Assembly (NCBI GenBank): GCA_030537195.1 | Contig: JAUNOK010000012.1 | Coordinates: forward strand, 1-64,000 | Reading direction: 5' to 3' | DNA from: Eubacteriales bacterium | GTDB lineage: Bacteria; Bacillota; Clostridia; Lachnospirales; Lachnospiraceae | DNA: 64,000 bases | In this document: positions 17,684 through 26,557 of the stretch, piece by piece | Layout: every line of letters begins with the position of its first letter | Position numbering within the stretch: the first letter of the stretch is position 1 | Notes under the pieces: generated by a model | What the model was told of the DNA's origin: nothing | Database searches by the model: none | Seen by the model: the letters and a program-made list of their open reading frames with translations, nothing else | Made by a program: the position numbers and the translations under genes

Positions 17684-19297
17684 ATGGCTGTTAAATACGT
17701 ATTTGTAACAGGCGGTGTTGTTTCCGGTTTAGGAAAGGGTATCACTGCCGCATCTTTAGGCAGACTGCTTAAAGCCCGTGGTTTTTCTGTAACTATGCAG
17801 AAATTTGACCCTTATATTAATATTGATCCAGGTACTATGAATCCTATCCAGCATGGCGAGGTTTTTGTAACTGATGATGGTGCTGAGACAGATCTTGATC
17901 TTGGTCACTATGAAAGATTTATTGATGAGAGCCTTAATAAGAATTCTAATGTAACTACTGGTAAAGTATACTGGTCAGTATTACAGAAAGAACGTCGTGG
18001 AGATTTCGGCGGAGGCACAGTTCAGGTAATCCCTCATATTACTAATGAAATAAAGAGCCGTTTTTTCAGAGATTATTCAACTGACGAAACTAAGATTGCA
18101 ATCATTGAAGTCGGTGGTACTGTCGGAGATATCGAAAGTCAGCCTTTCCTTGAAGCAATCAGACAGTTCCAGCATGAAGTCGGACATGAGAATGCAATTC
18201 TTATCCATGTAACACTTATTCCTTATCTTAAGGCTTCAGGCGAGATGAAGACTAAGCCAACACAGGCAAGTGTTAAGGAACTTCAGGGAATGGGTATCCG
18301 TCCTGATATTCTTGTATGCCGTACAGAGCATCCTCTTGAGGCTGGTATTAAGGACAAAATAGCTCTTTTCTGTAATGTACCTAAATCTCATGTACTTCAG
18401 AACTTAGATGTTGAGATTCTTTATGATGCTCCTCTTGCAATGGAAGAAGAACATCTTGCGCAGGTAGCTTGTGAATGTCTGCATCTTGACTGTCCAGAAC
18501 CAGACCTTGACGAATGGAGAGCAATGTGCAAGGCATGGAAGAATCCTACTAAGAAGGTGACAGTTGCATTAGTTGGTAAATATATCCAGCTCCACGATGC
18601 TTATATCAGTGTTGTTGAAGCATTAAAGCACGGTGGCGTATATAATTCATGTGATGTAACTATCAAATGGATTGATTCCGAAACTGTAACTCCTGAAACT
18701 GCTGATGAGCTTCTCTCAGATGTATCAGGTATATTAGTTCCAGGCGGATTCGGTGACAGAGGAACAGAAGGAAAGATTGAGGCTATCCGTTATGCAAGAG
18801 AGCACAACGTTCCATTCTTGGGATTATGCTTAGGAATGCAGCTTTCAATCGTTGAATTTGCAAGACACGTTATCGGATACGATGATGCGCACAGTGTTGA
18901 GCTTGACCCTAACACAACACATCCTGTTATACATCTTATGCCAGATCAGGAAGGCATTGATGATATCGGTGGCACATTAAGACTTGGCTCTTATCCTTGC
19001 GTACTTGATAAGACAAGCAAGGCTTATGAACTCTACGGCGAAGAGCTTATACATGAACGTCACAGACACAGATATGAAGTTAATAACGATTACAGAAAGG
19101 TTCTTACTGATAATGGAATGATGCTTTCAGGAATATCTCCTGATGGAAGAATCGTTGAGATGATAGAATTAAAGAATCATCCTTGGTTTGTTGCCACACA
19201 GGCTCATCCAGAATTAAAGTCAAGACCTAACCGTCCACATCCATTATTCAGAGGCTTCATAACAGCAGCTCTTGAATATCAGGATAAGAATAATTAA
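17684..19297 (+). CDS. pyrG: CTP synthase
   Basis: 537 residues; makes CTP from UTP, ATP and glutamine. The start at 17684 ([15 protein letters not shown]) follows TTGGAGGAAAAG; the upstream in-frame ATG at 17612 lacks a site and would add a tail foreign to the family. The synthetase domain (1-270) has [20 protein letters not shown] and the GGTVGDIES loop. The glutaminase domain (about 290-537) has GGFGDRG, nucleophile [11 protein letters not shown], and AHPE near the end. Single plus-strand gene divergent from ftsH, with a convergent terminator. A CTP-sensing leader as in Bacillus was looked for and not seen clearly. Confidence 0.97.
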   Translation: MAVKYVFVTGGVVSGLGKGITAASLGRLLKARGFSVTMQKFDPYINIDPGTMNPIQHGEVFVTDDGAETDLDLGHYERFIDESLNKNSNVTTGKVYWSVLQKERRGDFGGGTVQVIPHITNEIKSRFFRDYSTDETKIAIIEVGGTVGDIESQPFLEAIRQFQHEVGHENAILIHVTLIPYLKASGEMKTKPTQASVKELQGMGIRPDILVCRTEHPLEAGIKDKIALFCNVPKSHVLQNLDVEILYDAPLAMEEEHLAQVACECLHLDCPEPDLDEWRAMCKAWKNPTKKVTVALVGKYIQLHDAYISVVEALKHGGVYNSCDVTIKWIDSETVTPETADELLSDVSGILVPGGFGDRGTEGKIEAIRYAREHNVPFLGLCLGMQLSIVEFARHVIGYDDAHSVELDPNTTHPVIHLMPDQEGIDDIGGTLRLGSYPCVLDKTSKAYELYGEELIHERHRHRYEVNNDYRKVLTDNGMMLSGISPDGRIVEMIELKNHPWFVATQAHPELKSRPNRPHPLFRGFITAALEYQDKNN

Positions 19298-19320
19298 TAT
19301 TTAAATATTCAGCAAGACAT

Positions 19321-19364
19321 AAAAAAACATCACCTGACGGATTAATGTCAGGTGATGTTTTTTT
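19321..19364. terminator. Bidirectional terminator between pyrG and the BlaI-type gene
   Basis: Perfect 12-bp stem ACATCACCTGAC/GTCAGGTGATGT (19327-19338, 19347-19358) with an 8-nt loop, flanked by A7 on the left and T7 on the right, so it can serve both converging genes. Confidence 0.9.
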
Positions 19365-19381
19365 AATATAAATATTAATTA

Positions 19382-19771
19382 TTACTTGTTAAGACCATTA
19401 AGAATCTTCTTAATTCTCTTAATCTCATCATCTTCTAATGTCTGTGATTCGCATATGGAAGCAACCATATCAACAGCCTTACCGTTAAACCAGAAATCAG
19501 CCTCTTCCTTTAACAGCTGTCTTCTGTATTCTTCTTCTGAACGAAGTGGATGGATAAATGCTGCTTTTCCTTTACGGTATGTATCAACAAATCTCTTGTC
19601 CTTTAACTTACCTACGAAAGTAACAACAGTTGTTCTTGCGTAATCCTTTCCATAATCGTCTCTTAACTGATCGATAAGTTCCTGCACAGGAATGTCCTGT
19701 GGTGCCTCCCATATAAGCTTCATAATTAATGCTTCACATGGACTTAATTCATTAAAATGATTTCTGCTCAT
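19382..19771 (-). CDS. BlaI/MecI/CopY-family transcriptional regulator
   Basis: 129 residues from the ATG at 19771, which has AAGGAGGG close upstream; an earlier ATG at 19795 has no site. The winged helix is at about 8-75: LSPCEALIMKLIWEAPQDIPVQELIDQL and TTVVTFVGKLKDKRFVDTYRKGKAAFIHP, the usual BlaI pattern; the C-terminal helical part forms the dimer. Classical members repress beta-lactamase or copper genes and pair with a BlaR1 sensor protease. No BlaR1 is seen here, so the signal and targets are unknown. Own consensus promoter and terminator. Confidence 0.85.
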   Translation of the reverse strand: MSRNHFNELSPCEALIMKLIWEAPQDIPVQELIDQLRDDYGKDYARTTVVTFVGKLKDKRFVDTYRKGKAAFIHPLRSEEEYRRQLLKEEADFWFNGKAVDMVASICESQTLEDDEIKRIKKILNGLNK

Positions 19772-19812
19772 AAAACCCTCCTTAGGCTTTTCCATAGATA
19801 TACATACTAAGT

Positions 19813-19841
19813 ATTATACCGTCTTTATAGTTATTTTTCAA
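19813..19841 (-). promoter_or_regulatory. Promoter of the BlaI-type regulator
   Basis: TTGAAA (19836-19841), 17 bases, TATAAT (19813-19818) on minus. The predicted transcript would start within about 10 bases of the rejected ATG at 19795, supporting the start at 19771. Confidence 0.7.
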
Positions 19842-19869
19842 CTTAATATTTGACAGTCTGCTATAAATT

Positions 19870-20541
19870 TCACAATTGTATTGCTGATAATCTGAACTTA
19901 TCTATTTCCTTCTCTACAATAGTGAAATTCTGGGGAATTCCACCTATGTACGCCTTAATTTCCCCATGCTCTAATCTATAAACTATTTTATCCAAAATGT
20001 CAAGCACACCGCGGCCTGTAGCCTTGCCATATGCCTCCTTCAGAGTCCATATTCTGAAGAATCTCTCGTCACTGTCACACTCCTCTATCCACTCAGCCTC
20101 AGTCTTGTCAAAGAAGCGTCGTGCCAGATTCTGTCTACCTTCGCGTCCTCCTTCTATATCAATTCCAACCGGTCTGTTGCCTATAATACATACTACATAA
20201 TTCGACGAATGAGAAATATTGAAAAAAATTTCACGATGTAACAAAAAATATGGTTTTCCCTGTGAATTATACGCTATTTCATAATCAAAGTACTGATTAT
20301 TTGCTTGAATTACAGAAATAATGTCCACATTTTCATAAAGAACATTATCCGCTTCTGACATCACGTTCCACTTTCCAACTGCATAATTAAGAAGCAGACC
20401 TGCTGCCACTGTCTGTAATTTATTCTCACGCATTTTCATCTTGTCTGCCTTAGCTCTTCTGTATTCAGGAACAAGCGAATAGGCTTTTTCATACAGCTTT
20501 TCATCAGCTAATGCATCTGTTGTTGTTACCAGTATCATCAT
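19870..20541 (-). CDS. 4'-phosphopantetheinyl transferase, Sfp type
   Basis: 223 residues. Moves the phosphopantetheine arm of CoA to a serine of carrier proteins. Core motifs: FNISHSSNYVVCII, GIDIEGGR (metal-binding D-x-E, about 127-134) and FFRIWTLKEAYGKATGRG (W-x-x-K-E-x-x-x-K, about 161-178). Sfp-type enzymes have two such halves and about 220-240 residues, which fits. No polyketide or peptide synthetase is in the window; the acyl carrier protein at 57393-57623 is a possible substrate, though an AcpS may exist elsewhere. Last gene of a closely spaced run that begins near 29.5 kb. Confidence 0.88.
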   Translation of the reverse strand: MMILVTTTDALADEKLYEKAYSLVPEYRRAKADKMKMRENKLQTVAAGLLLNYAVGKWNVMSEADNVLYENVDIISVIQANNQYFDYEIAYNSQGKPYFLLHREIFFNISHSSNYVVCIIGNRPVGIDIEGGREGRQNLARRFFDKTEAEWIEECDSDERFFRIWTLKEAYGKATGRGVLDILDKIVYRLEHGEIKAYIGGIPQNFTIVEKEIDKFRLSAIQL

Positions 20542-20554
20542 AATTAATCACCAT

Positions 20555-21745
20555 CTATACACTTATTGTCTGCGCATCAGCCATATAACGCTTAGAGAAC
20601 ACGAATACGATATCCCCTGACTTAATAAGAGTATCACCATTCGGAACTATTGCGTTATCCCCGCGCCTTATCATTACTATAAGTGTATGCCTTGATATAT
20701 CAAGCTCTTTTATCTTGTGTCCTACCCACGGATGATGTTCACGCAGTTCAACCTGCTTTAAGTTCACATCAACATTAACATCACAGTCTCTTGCTCCTAT
20801 TACAACACAATCACCCTCAAAAAGCTTCATATCCCCCTTAGGCATAAGCGTCTCACCATTTCTTAATACAGCTGCAAGAATAAGTCCCTTTGGAAGATTA
20901 AGTTCGCATACCTTCTTTTCATTCCAGTTATGGTCCTTAGTTATAATAAGCTTAATAAACTTAAGTTCCTTCTCCATAAGATAATCTGTCGACTTCTTAA
21001 TAATACTGTACTGCTCAACGAAACCGGCAGATAAGATACCTGTTGGAATAGCGACCATTCCGACACCGAGAAATGTAATGATAATGCTGAACATTTTTCC
21101 AAGCACTGTTACCGGATAGATATCACCATAACCTACCGTAAGAAGTGTTGATACAGACCACCATATTCCTGAAAATGCGTTCTTAAACACTTCCGGCTGT
21201 GCCTCATGCTCTAAGCTGTACATGCACAGTGATGATGCTATGATAAGCATCACAATGATGAATACAGAAGATAGTATCTGGTCTCTCTTTCGCTTGATTA
21301 CCTCTGTTATAACATTTAACGCATCATAATATGAATTAACGCGGAATATCCTTAAGATTCTTATAACCCTGAACATACGGAATGCAACTGCTCCTGCTGG
21401 GAAGAACACTGGAAGGTAATTCGGGAGGAATGATAAAAGGTCAACAATACCGCTTCCTGAGAATATGTATTTCAGCCTCGCAATACCAGTGCGTTTATTA
21501 GGATAAAGATATTCTGCCGTCCACACTCTAAGAAGATATTCAACAGTAAAGCCGATAACCGTAATCCACTCTATAATATCTAATACCGTCTGGTATGGTA
21601 TTGACTGGTCAAATGTATCAAATATTGCAATGAACAGGTTAATTATAATTGCAACAGTTATAGCAATATCAAATGTACGGCTTGCAACATCGCCTGCATA
21701 GCCAATCTGGATAATGTCAAATACACGTTTTTTCTTATTATTCAT
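20555..21745 (-). CDS. Voltage-gated-type potassium channel with TrkA-C-like domains
   Basis: 396 residues. Six membrane helices: S1-S3 in the first ~110 residues, S4 with regularly spaced arginines (FRMFRVIRILRIFRVNSYY, about 122-140), S5, pore loop with selectivity filter TVGYGDIYPVT near residue 200, and S6. The cytosolic part (about 255-396) has two TrkA-C/RCK_C-like repeats, each ending with a G-D-x-V/I-x-x-x element (FEGDCVVIGAR; IKSGDIVFVFS). There is no Rossmann RCK_N domain. Such channels conduct K+ and may be gated by voltage or a ligand at the TrkA-C domain. It sits 13-17 bases from its neighbours. Confidence 0.88.
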   Translation of the reverse strand: MNNKKKRVFDIIQIGYAGDVASRTFDIAITVAIIINLFIAIFDTFDQSIPYQTVLDIIEWITVIGFTVEYLLRVWTAEYLYPNKRTGIARLKYIFSGSGIVDLLSFLPNYLPVFFPAGAVAFRMFRVIRILRIFRVNSYYDALNVITEVIKRKRDQILSSVFIIVMLIIASSLCMYSLEHEAQPEVFKNAFSGIWWSVSTLLTVGYGDIYPVTVLGKMFSIIITFLGVGMVAIPTGILSAGFVEQYSIIKKSTDYLMEKELKFIKLIITKDHNWNEKKVCELNLPKGLILAAVLRNGETLMPKGDMKLFEGDCVVIGARDCDVNVDVNLKQVELREHHPWVGHKIKELDISRHTLIVMIRRGDNAIVPNGDTLIKSGDIVFVFSKRYMADAQTISV

Positions 21746-21762
21746 CGTATTCCATTCTCCTC

Positions 21763-22812
21763 CTACTTAAGCATATACCACGGAAGCAGCAATGCTCTTA
21801 TATATTTTGTAAATGGCACATAAGCCGTTATATTAATGAATACCGGACATAATATAAGACATGCTATGAGAAGCACCGGTATTATTGAAATCATTGCATT
21901 GGCGCTTCTTACAGGTATTGCCACAAGCCATGCAAATAATGTAACAGCTATTACATACACAGCCATATGAAGTATATCTGATGCACCTTTAAGCTGTCCT
22001 GCAGCTAATAGTGTAATAATTGCTGATACCGCAAAAAGTACACATGATATGAATGCATACACTGGTTTGCCTGCAACACGGTACATACGCGGCAATGTTA
22101 TGAAAGTTCCTGAATTCTTATCAAGATAATATTCAACAATTCCAAAAAGTCCGCCAATATATACAAGGATCATGAGCAGTGCCCTTAATGGAAACTGTCC
22201 CGTCTTATCCTCTAACTTCGCAACTGTATCCTGATTATCTCCAATTATCTTAAAATCAATCCTGAATGTATCATCACCGGATATGTACTCTTCATACCCT
22301 TTTCTTATCTCTTCTTCTGCCTTCTCCGAATGTTTCTTAAATTTCTCCACCGAATTGACATAATTAACCGCAACCTCTGGTGAATATGCCTTAAACATAG
22401 CTGAAAAGAATATCTCATCAGTCATTGAACTCACAAAATCAGACTTACATATTATAAGTTCTATAACATCACTATAGCTGCCTGAATCAAGCTTACTCTT
22501 AAGCCCTGTGCCAACTACATAGCCACATTCTGCTGTTTTTTTCATTATATCCTGTTCAAGCTTTTCTTTAGATTCTGCCTCATAAAATTCTACCGAATAA
22601 TCACCATTAACAAGATAATCTCTCGTCATCACAGCAATCTTATCATCATCTTCAAGCACTATTCCAACCCTTACAGGCTCTGCTTCCTTAAGAGAAGCTG
22701 TATGGGTAATTATTAATGCCACAACAGGCATTGCAATAAGCACCACGACAATCACAGGATTCTTTAACTGCCTTTTTACCAGCAGATACAGCCAGTATAA
22801 TAATCTCTTCAT
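21763..22812 (-). CDS. ABC-2 type transporter permease (second subunit)
   Basis: 349 residues. One N-terminal membrane helix (about 18-36), a large extracytoplasmic domain (about 40-205), then about five helices (ALLMILVYIGGLFGIVEYY onwards). This 1+5 layout is that of ABC2_membrane_3 exporters. It overlaps the homologous gene upstream by one base (ATGA) and forms an exporter with it and the ATPase at 24107. The substrate is not evident. The C-terminus is short (LLLPWYMLK). Confidence 0.8.
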   Translation of the reverse strand: MKRLLYWLYLLVKRQLKNPVIVVVLIAMPVVALIITHTASLKEAEPVRVGIVLEDDDKIAVMTRDYLVNGDYSVEFYEAESKEKLEQDIMKKTAECGYVVGTGLKSKLDSGSYSDVIELIICKSDFVSSMTDEIFFSAMFKAYSPEVAVNYVNSVEKFKKHSEKAEEEIRKGYEEYISGDDTFRIDFKIIGDNQDTVAKLEDKTGQFPLRALLMILVYIGGLFGIVEYYLDKNSGTFITLPRMYRVAGKPVYAFISCVLFAVSAIITLLAAGQLKGASDILHMAVYVIAVTLFAWLVAIPVRSANAMISIIPVLLIACLILCPVFINITAYVPFTKYIRALLLPWYMLK

Positions 22813-24089
22813 TATCTGTCTCTCCTTATCTTAACCGCCAATGCCCCTGCTGCCTGAAATATAATTATCCACAAAACATTTGTCATAATGGTACTGATAT
22901 CCACAGTTCCCTTGATTATCTGACCTGCAAGTGTGAATAAACCGTTAGTCGGAAGATACATTCCAATTGCACGCACACCCGGTGCAAGAAATGCTGACGA
23001 AACAATGCAGCCAGACGCATACATGCACGCCATTCCAAGGATAAACACTGTAATTACCGAATACACAGTGTCATCAACAACAGCGAATATGCAGTTTATA
23101 AACGATACTGCCGCATACACAAGCACCACAATCCCTAGTAGTGATGCAATGAATTCTCCCACTGACGAAACCGCTAAAACTCCCGATATCGCCGGAATTC
23201 CCAGCTTCATTATATTAGTTATCATAAAAAGCACTGCAAATATGACTATATACACAATACTGATTCCCGTAGTCCTTGCTAATCCTGTATCAAATGCTGA
23301 TATTCCCGCACCCTTAAGACTTTTTGCAAGTGCCCTGTTCTCACCTTTCATATTGCCCGCACAGGTTATTCCACTGAACAGAAGCAGCATGACAATCGCC
23401 GTACACACATAGAACTGTGCTGTACTTAAGCCCTCTTTAACTGATATATCTCTTGTCTTAAAGTATATGCTTCTGTTTAACGCATAAGAAAGATATATGT
23501 CATTAAGCTTATTCTCATGTATTCCACGCAGTCCCCTGTAATTCTTAAGAACCCCGTTAAACAGGTCGTCAAATGTATATATTCCCGCCTCCGCAGTCGC
23601 AAGATCAGAACCGCCCGCTCTCACCATCTCACGGAATATCATCGAAGTATTATTAACGCCCTCTGAGGGACACACAACCTCAACAGGTGTATTCTCGCCG
23701 GACATGATATCACTTATCATATTCTCCGGCACAATTATAGCCATAACATAGTAATTGTTTCTCAAGCCATCTATCGCCTGCTGTCTGTCAGTATATTCAA
23801 ATGTGCAGACATTCTTAATTGTGTCTATCTCACTGACATAATTGAATGCCATCTTAATATATCGAAACTCCTTATTATCTGCCGAATCAGAGTTTTCTGT
23901 CTCATCATAATCAGGATACACAACAGCAACTTTCATTCTCGTGTCACTGTCCTGTGCCGTCGCAATGCCTGCACATGCGCTTACCGCAATCACAAGTACA
24001 GCCGTCACTATCGTACCAAGAATTATCTTCGGTATAGATAAAAATGCGGATTTAATCTGCAATTTTAATAATTCCAGCTTCTTTCTCAT
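22812..24089 (-). CDS. ABC-2 type transporter permease (first subunit)
   Basis: 425 residues, same architecture as its neighbour: TM1 at about 17-42 (PKIILGTIVTAVLVIAVSACAG), an extracytoplasmic domain to about 215, and six C-terminal helices beginning AQFYVCTAIVMLLLFSGITCAG. It starts 18 bases after the ATPase gene and overlaps the next permease by one base, so the three genes encode one heteromeric exporter. Substrate unknown; lipid, drug or peptide export are all possible. Confidence 0.8.
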   Translation of the reverse strand: MRKKLELLKLQIKSAFLSIPKIILGTIVTAVLVIAVSACAGIATAQDSDTRMKVAVVYPDYDETENSDSADNKEFRYIKMAFNYVSEIDTIKNVCTFEYTDRQQAIDGLRNNYYVMAIIVPENMISDIMSGENTPVEVVCPSEGVNNTSMIFREMVRAGGSDLATAEAGIYTFDDLFNGVLKNYRGLRGIHENKLNDIYLSYALNRSIYFKTRDISVKEGLSTAQFYVCTAIVMLLLFSGITCAGNMKGENRALAKSLKGAGISAFDTGLARTTGISIVYIVIFAVLFMITNIMKLGIPAISGVLAVSSVGEFIASLLGIVVLVYAAVSFINCIFAVVDDTVYSVITVFILGMACMYASGCIVSSAFLAPGVRAIGMYLPTNGLFTLAGQIIKGTVDISTIMTNVLWIIIFQAAGALAVKIRRDR

Positions 24090-24106
24090 CTAATCCCCCA
24101 ACAAAA

Positions 24107-24790
24107 TCATCTGTGAATAAGCTCTAAAAGTTCATTACCAATAACAGGATGGTCAAGCTCATTAAGACCACCATTCTTTAAAAGGTACATTCTGTCAGCC
24201 AGTTTTAATTCCCCTTCTTCATGGCTTGTTATAATAACTGTACCTCCGCTTTTCGTATAAGCAGACAGATAATTCATAATATCCTGCTTACACACAATAT
24301 CAAGCGATGCTCCCGGCTCATCTAATATAAGCACAGGTGGATTCTTCGCCAGCGCACAGCATATGCTTAAACGCTTCTTCATGCCTCCTGACAGCTTATC
24401 AACGCGTTTGTCAAGATATCCTGACACGCCTAATACTGCCGGAACACCGCTCTGTAAGTCTGCTTCCATATCTCTTCCGGTATCACAATACCAGAACTTG
24501 AGATTATCCCTTACAGACAGTTTCTCCATAAGCGGATTTTCCTGCGGCACAAAACCTATGTATTTCTGAAAAATCTTTGCATCTGCAAATGCATCTTTCC
24601 CATCTATCTTAAGACTTCCTCCATCTGCCTTAAGACTTCCTGCCAATATCTCCAGAAGAGTAGATTTGCCACAGCCGTTGGCACCGACTATGGCAATATA
24701 CTCTCCACTGGCTGCATGAAACGAAGCGCCGTTAAGCACTCCATTTCGCCTGCCGTATGATTTTCTAATATTCTCCGCCTCTATAAACAT
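24107..24790 (-). CDS. ABC transporter ATP-binding subunit
   Basis: 227 residues, single nucleotide-binding domain. Walker A GANGCGKST (about 36-44), Q-loop in FVPQENPLM, signature LSGGMKKRLSICCALAKNP, Walker B VLILDEPGASLD, and switch His in TSHEEGE. All catalytic residues are intact. The KKR-type signature (LSGGMKKR) is typical of ABC-2 exporters. It drives the two permeases encoded immediately downstream. Confidence 0.9.
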   Translation of the reverse strand: MFIEAENIRKSYGRRNGVLNGASFHAASGEYIAIVGANGCGKSTLLEILAGSLKADGGSLKIDGKDAFADAKIFQKYIGFVPQENPLMEKLSVRDNLKFWYCDTGRDMEADLQSGVPAVLGVSGYLDKRVDKLSGGMKKRLSICCALAKNPPVLILDEPGASLDIVCKQDIMNYLSAYTKSGGTVIITSHEEGELKLADRMYLLKNGGLNELDHPVIGNELLELIHR

Positions 24791-24805
24791 ATATATCTCT
24801 CCACA

Positions 24806-26557
24806 TTAATTCTGGGCTGCTGTATCAAACTGGCTGTAATACAGCTTGTGATAGAATCCGTTCTTGGCAAGTAATTCTTCATGATTACCCTGCTCAATAA
24901 TATGTCCGTCCTTCATAACAAGGATAACATCTGCTGACTGGATAGTTGAAAGTCTGTGAGCTACGATAAAGCTTGTTCTTCCTTCCATCAGCTTTGCAAA
25001 TGCGTTCTGTATCTTTATCTCTGTTCTTGTATCAATAGAAGATGTAGCCTCATCAAGAATAAGCATTGGCGGCTTTGCAAGCATAATTCTTGTTATACAT
25101 AAAAGCTGCTTCTGTCCCTGTGAAAGATTGCCTCCGTCTTCACCTATAACCGTATCGAATCCATCAGACATTCTCTTGATGAATCCATATGAATGTGCTG
25201 CCTTGGCTGCTGCAATAATCTCTTCTTCTGTGGCATCCGGCTTACCCATAACGATATTCTCTCTTATAGTTCCTGATTTAAGCCATGTTTCCTGAAGAAC
25301 CATACCAAAGCCCTGTCTTAAAGACTTTCTTGTCATCTCTCTGATATCAGTTCCTGATACATCAATGCTTCCGCTGTTAACATCGTAGAATCTCATGAGA
25401 AGGTTAATAACTGTTGTCTTACCACATCCTGTAGGACCAACAATCGCAATTCTCTGTCCCTTCTTAACATGAAGATTGAAGTTCTCAATAAGCTTCTTGT
25501 CAGGCACATAAGAAAAGCATACATCATTAAGATCAACTGTTCCGTCAACCTCTTCAACAACCTTAGCGTCTGGGGCATCAGGAATCTCAGGTTCTTCTTC
25601 AATAAGTTCAAATATTCTTGCTGCGCAGGCAAGGGCGTTCTGAAGCTCAGTAACAACGCCTGATATCTCGTTAAACGGCTTAGTATACTGGTTAGCATAA
25701 CTTAAGAAGCTTGATAACTGACCAACTGTGATACCGCCGTTGATAGCTGAAAATGCACCTACAATCGCAACACTCGCATATACAAGGCTGTTTACAAATC
25801 TTGTTGAAGGGTTAGTGATAGATGAGAAGAAGATTGCCTTAAGCGAATACTTCTGAAGTCTGTCATTAATCTCATCGAATTTTCTTACTGCTTCATCTTC
25901 ATAGCCGTAAGCCTTAACTACCTTCTGTCCACCAATCATTTCATCAATAAGTGCTGTCTGCTCGCCCCTTGTCTCAGACTGGAGTTTGAACATTGTAAAT
26001 GTCTTCTTGGCAATAAAGCTTGCAACGAAAAGTGAAAGTGGTGTAATAACAACAACTGCAAGTGTAATCTTAGCATTGATTGTAAGCATGAATATAAGTG
26101 TTCCAAGTATAGTCATGACACCTGTGAAGAACTGTGTGAATCCCATAAGCAGACCATCTGCAAACTGGTCAACATCAGCAATTACACGGCTCACAATTTC
26201 ACCATATGAATGTCCGTCAATGTACTTGAGCGGGAGAACCTGAATCTTCTCTATAGCCTCATTTCTTATATCTCTTGTTACTTCATATGTTATTCTGTTG
26301 TTACATATATTCATAAGCCACTGTGAAAGTGCTGTAATTCCAACAAATACACCAATTCTTATAAGTATATTCACAATCTTGGCAAAATCTACATTATTAA
26401 CACCGATAATGCAGTCAATTCCACGACCTACAAGGATTGGTACATAAAGTGTAGTTGCAACAGTTACTGCTGCCATAATAAGCGATAATATTATAAAAAA
26501 GCTGTGCTTCTTAATTCTTTTAAGGAGCTTTACAAATGTTGATTTATTCTTCTTCAT
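24806..26557 (-). CDS. Heterodimeric ABC exporter, subunit with intact Walker B and degenerate signature
   Basis: 583 residues: six-helix exporter domain (about 15-320) fused to an ATPase domain. Walker A GPTGCGKTT, Walker B LILDEATSSID and switch IVAHRLST are intact, but the signature reads LSQGQ instead of LSGGQ. The upstream partner has the opposite pattern, so only one of the two composite ATP sites should be catalytic, as known for TM287/288- and BmrCD-type exporters. Start and stop overlap by one base with the partner. Substrate unknown; multidrug or peptide export are usual for the family. Confidence 0.9.
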   Translation of the reverse strand: MKKNKSTFVKLLKRIKKHSFFIILSLIMAAVTVATTLYVPILVGRGIDCIIGVNNVDFAKIVNILIRIGVFVGITALSQWLMNICNNRITYEVTRDIRNEAIEKIQVLPLKYIDGHSYGEIVSRVIADVDQFADGLLMGFTQFFTGVMTILGTLIFMLTINAKITLAVVVITPLSLFVASFIAKKTFTMFKLQSETRGEQTALIDEMIGGQKVVKAYGYEDEAVRKFDEINDRLQKYSLKAIFFSSITNPSTRFVNSLVYASVAIVGAFSAINGGITVGQLSSFLSYANQYTKPFNEISGVVTELQNALACAARIFELIEEEPEIPDAPDAKVVEEVDGTVDLNDVCFSYVPDKKLIENFNLHVKKGQRIAIVGPTGCGKTTVINLLMRFYDVNSGSIDVSGTDIREMTRKSLRQGFGMVLQETWLKSGTIRENIVMGKPDATEEEIIAAAKAAHSYGFIKRMSDGFDTVIGEDGGNLSQGQKQLLCITRIMLAKPPMLILDEATSSIDTRTEIKIQNAFAKLMEGRTSFIVAHRLSTIQSADVILVMKDGHIIEQGNHEELLAKNGFYHKLYYSQFDTAAQN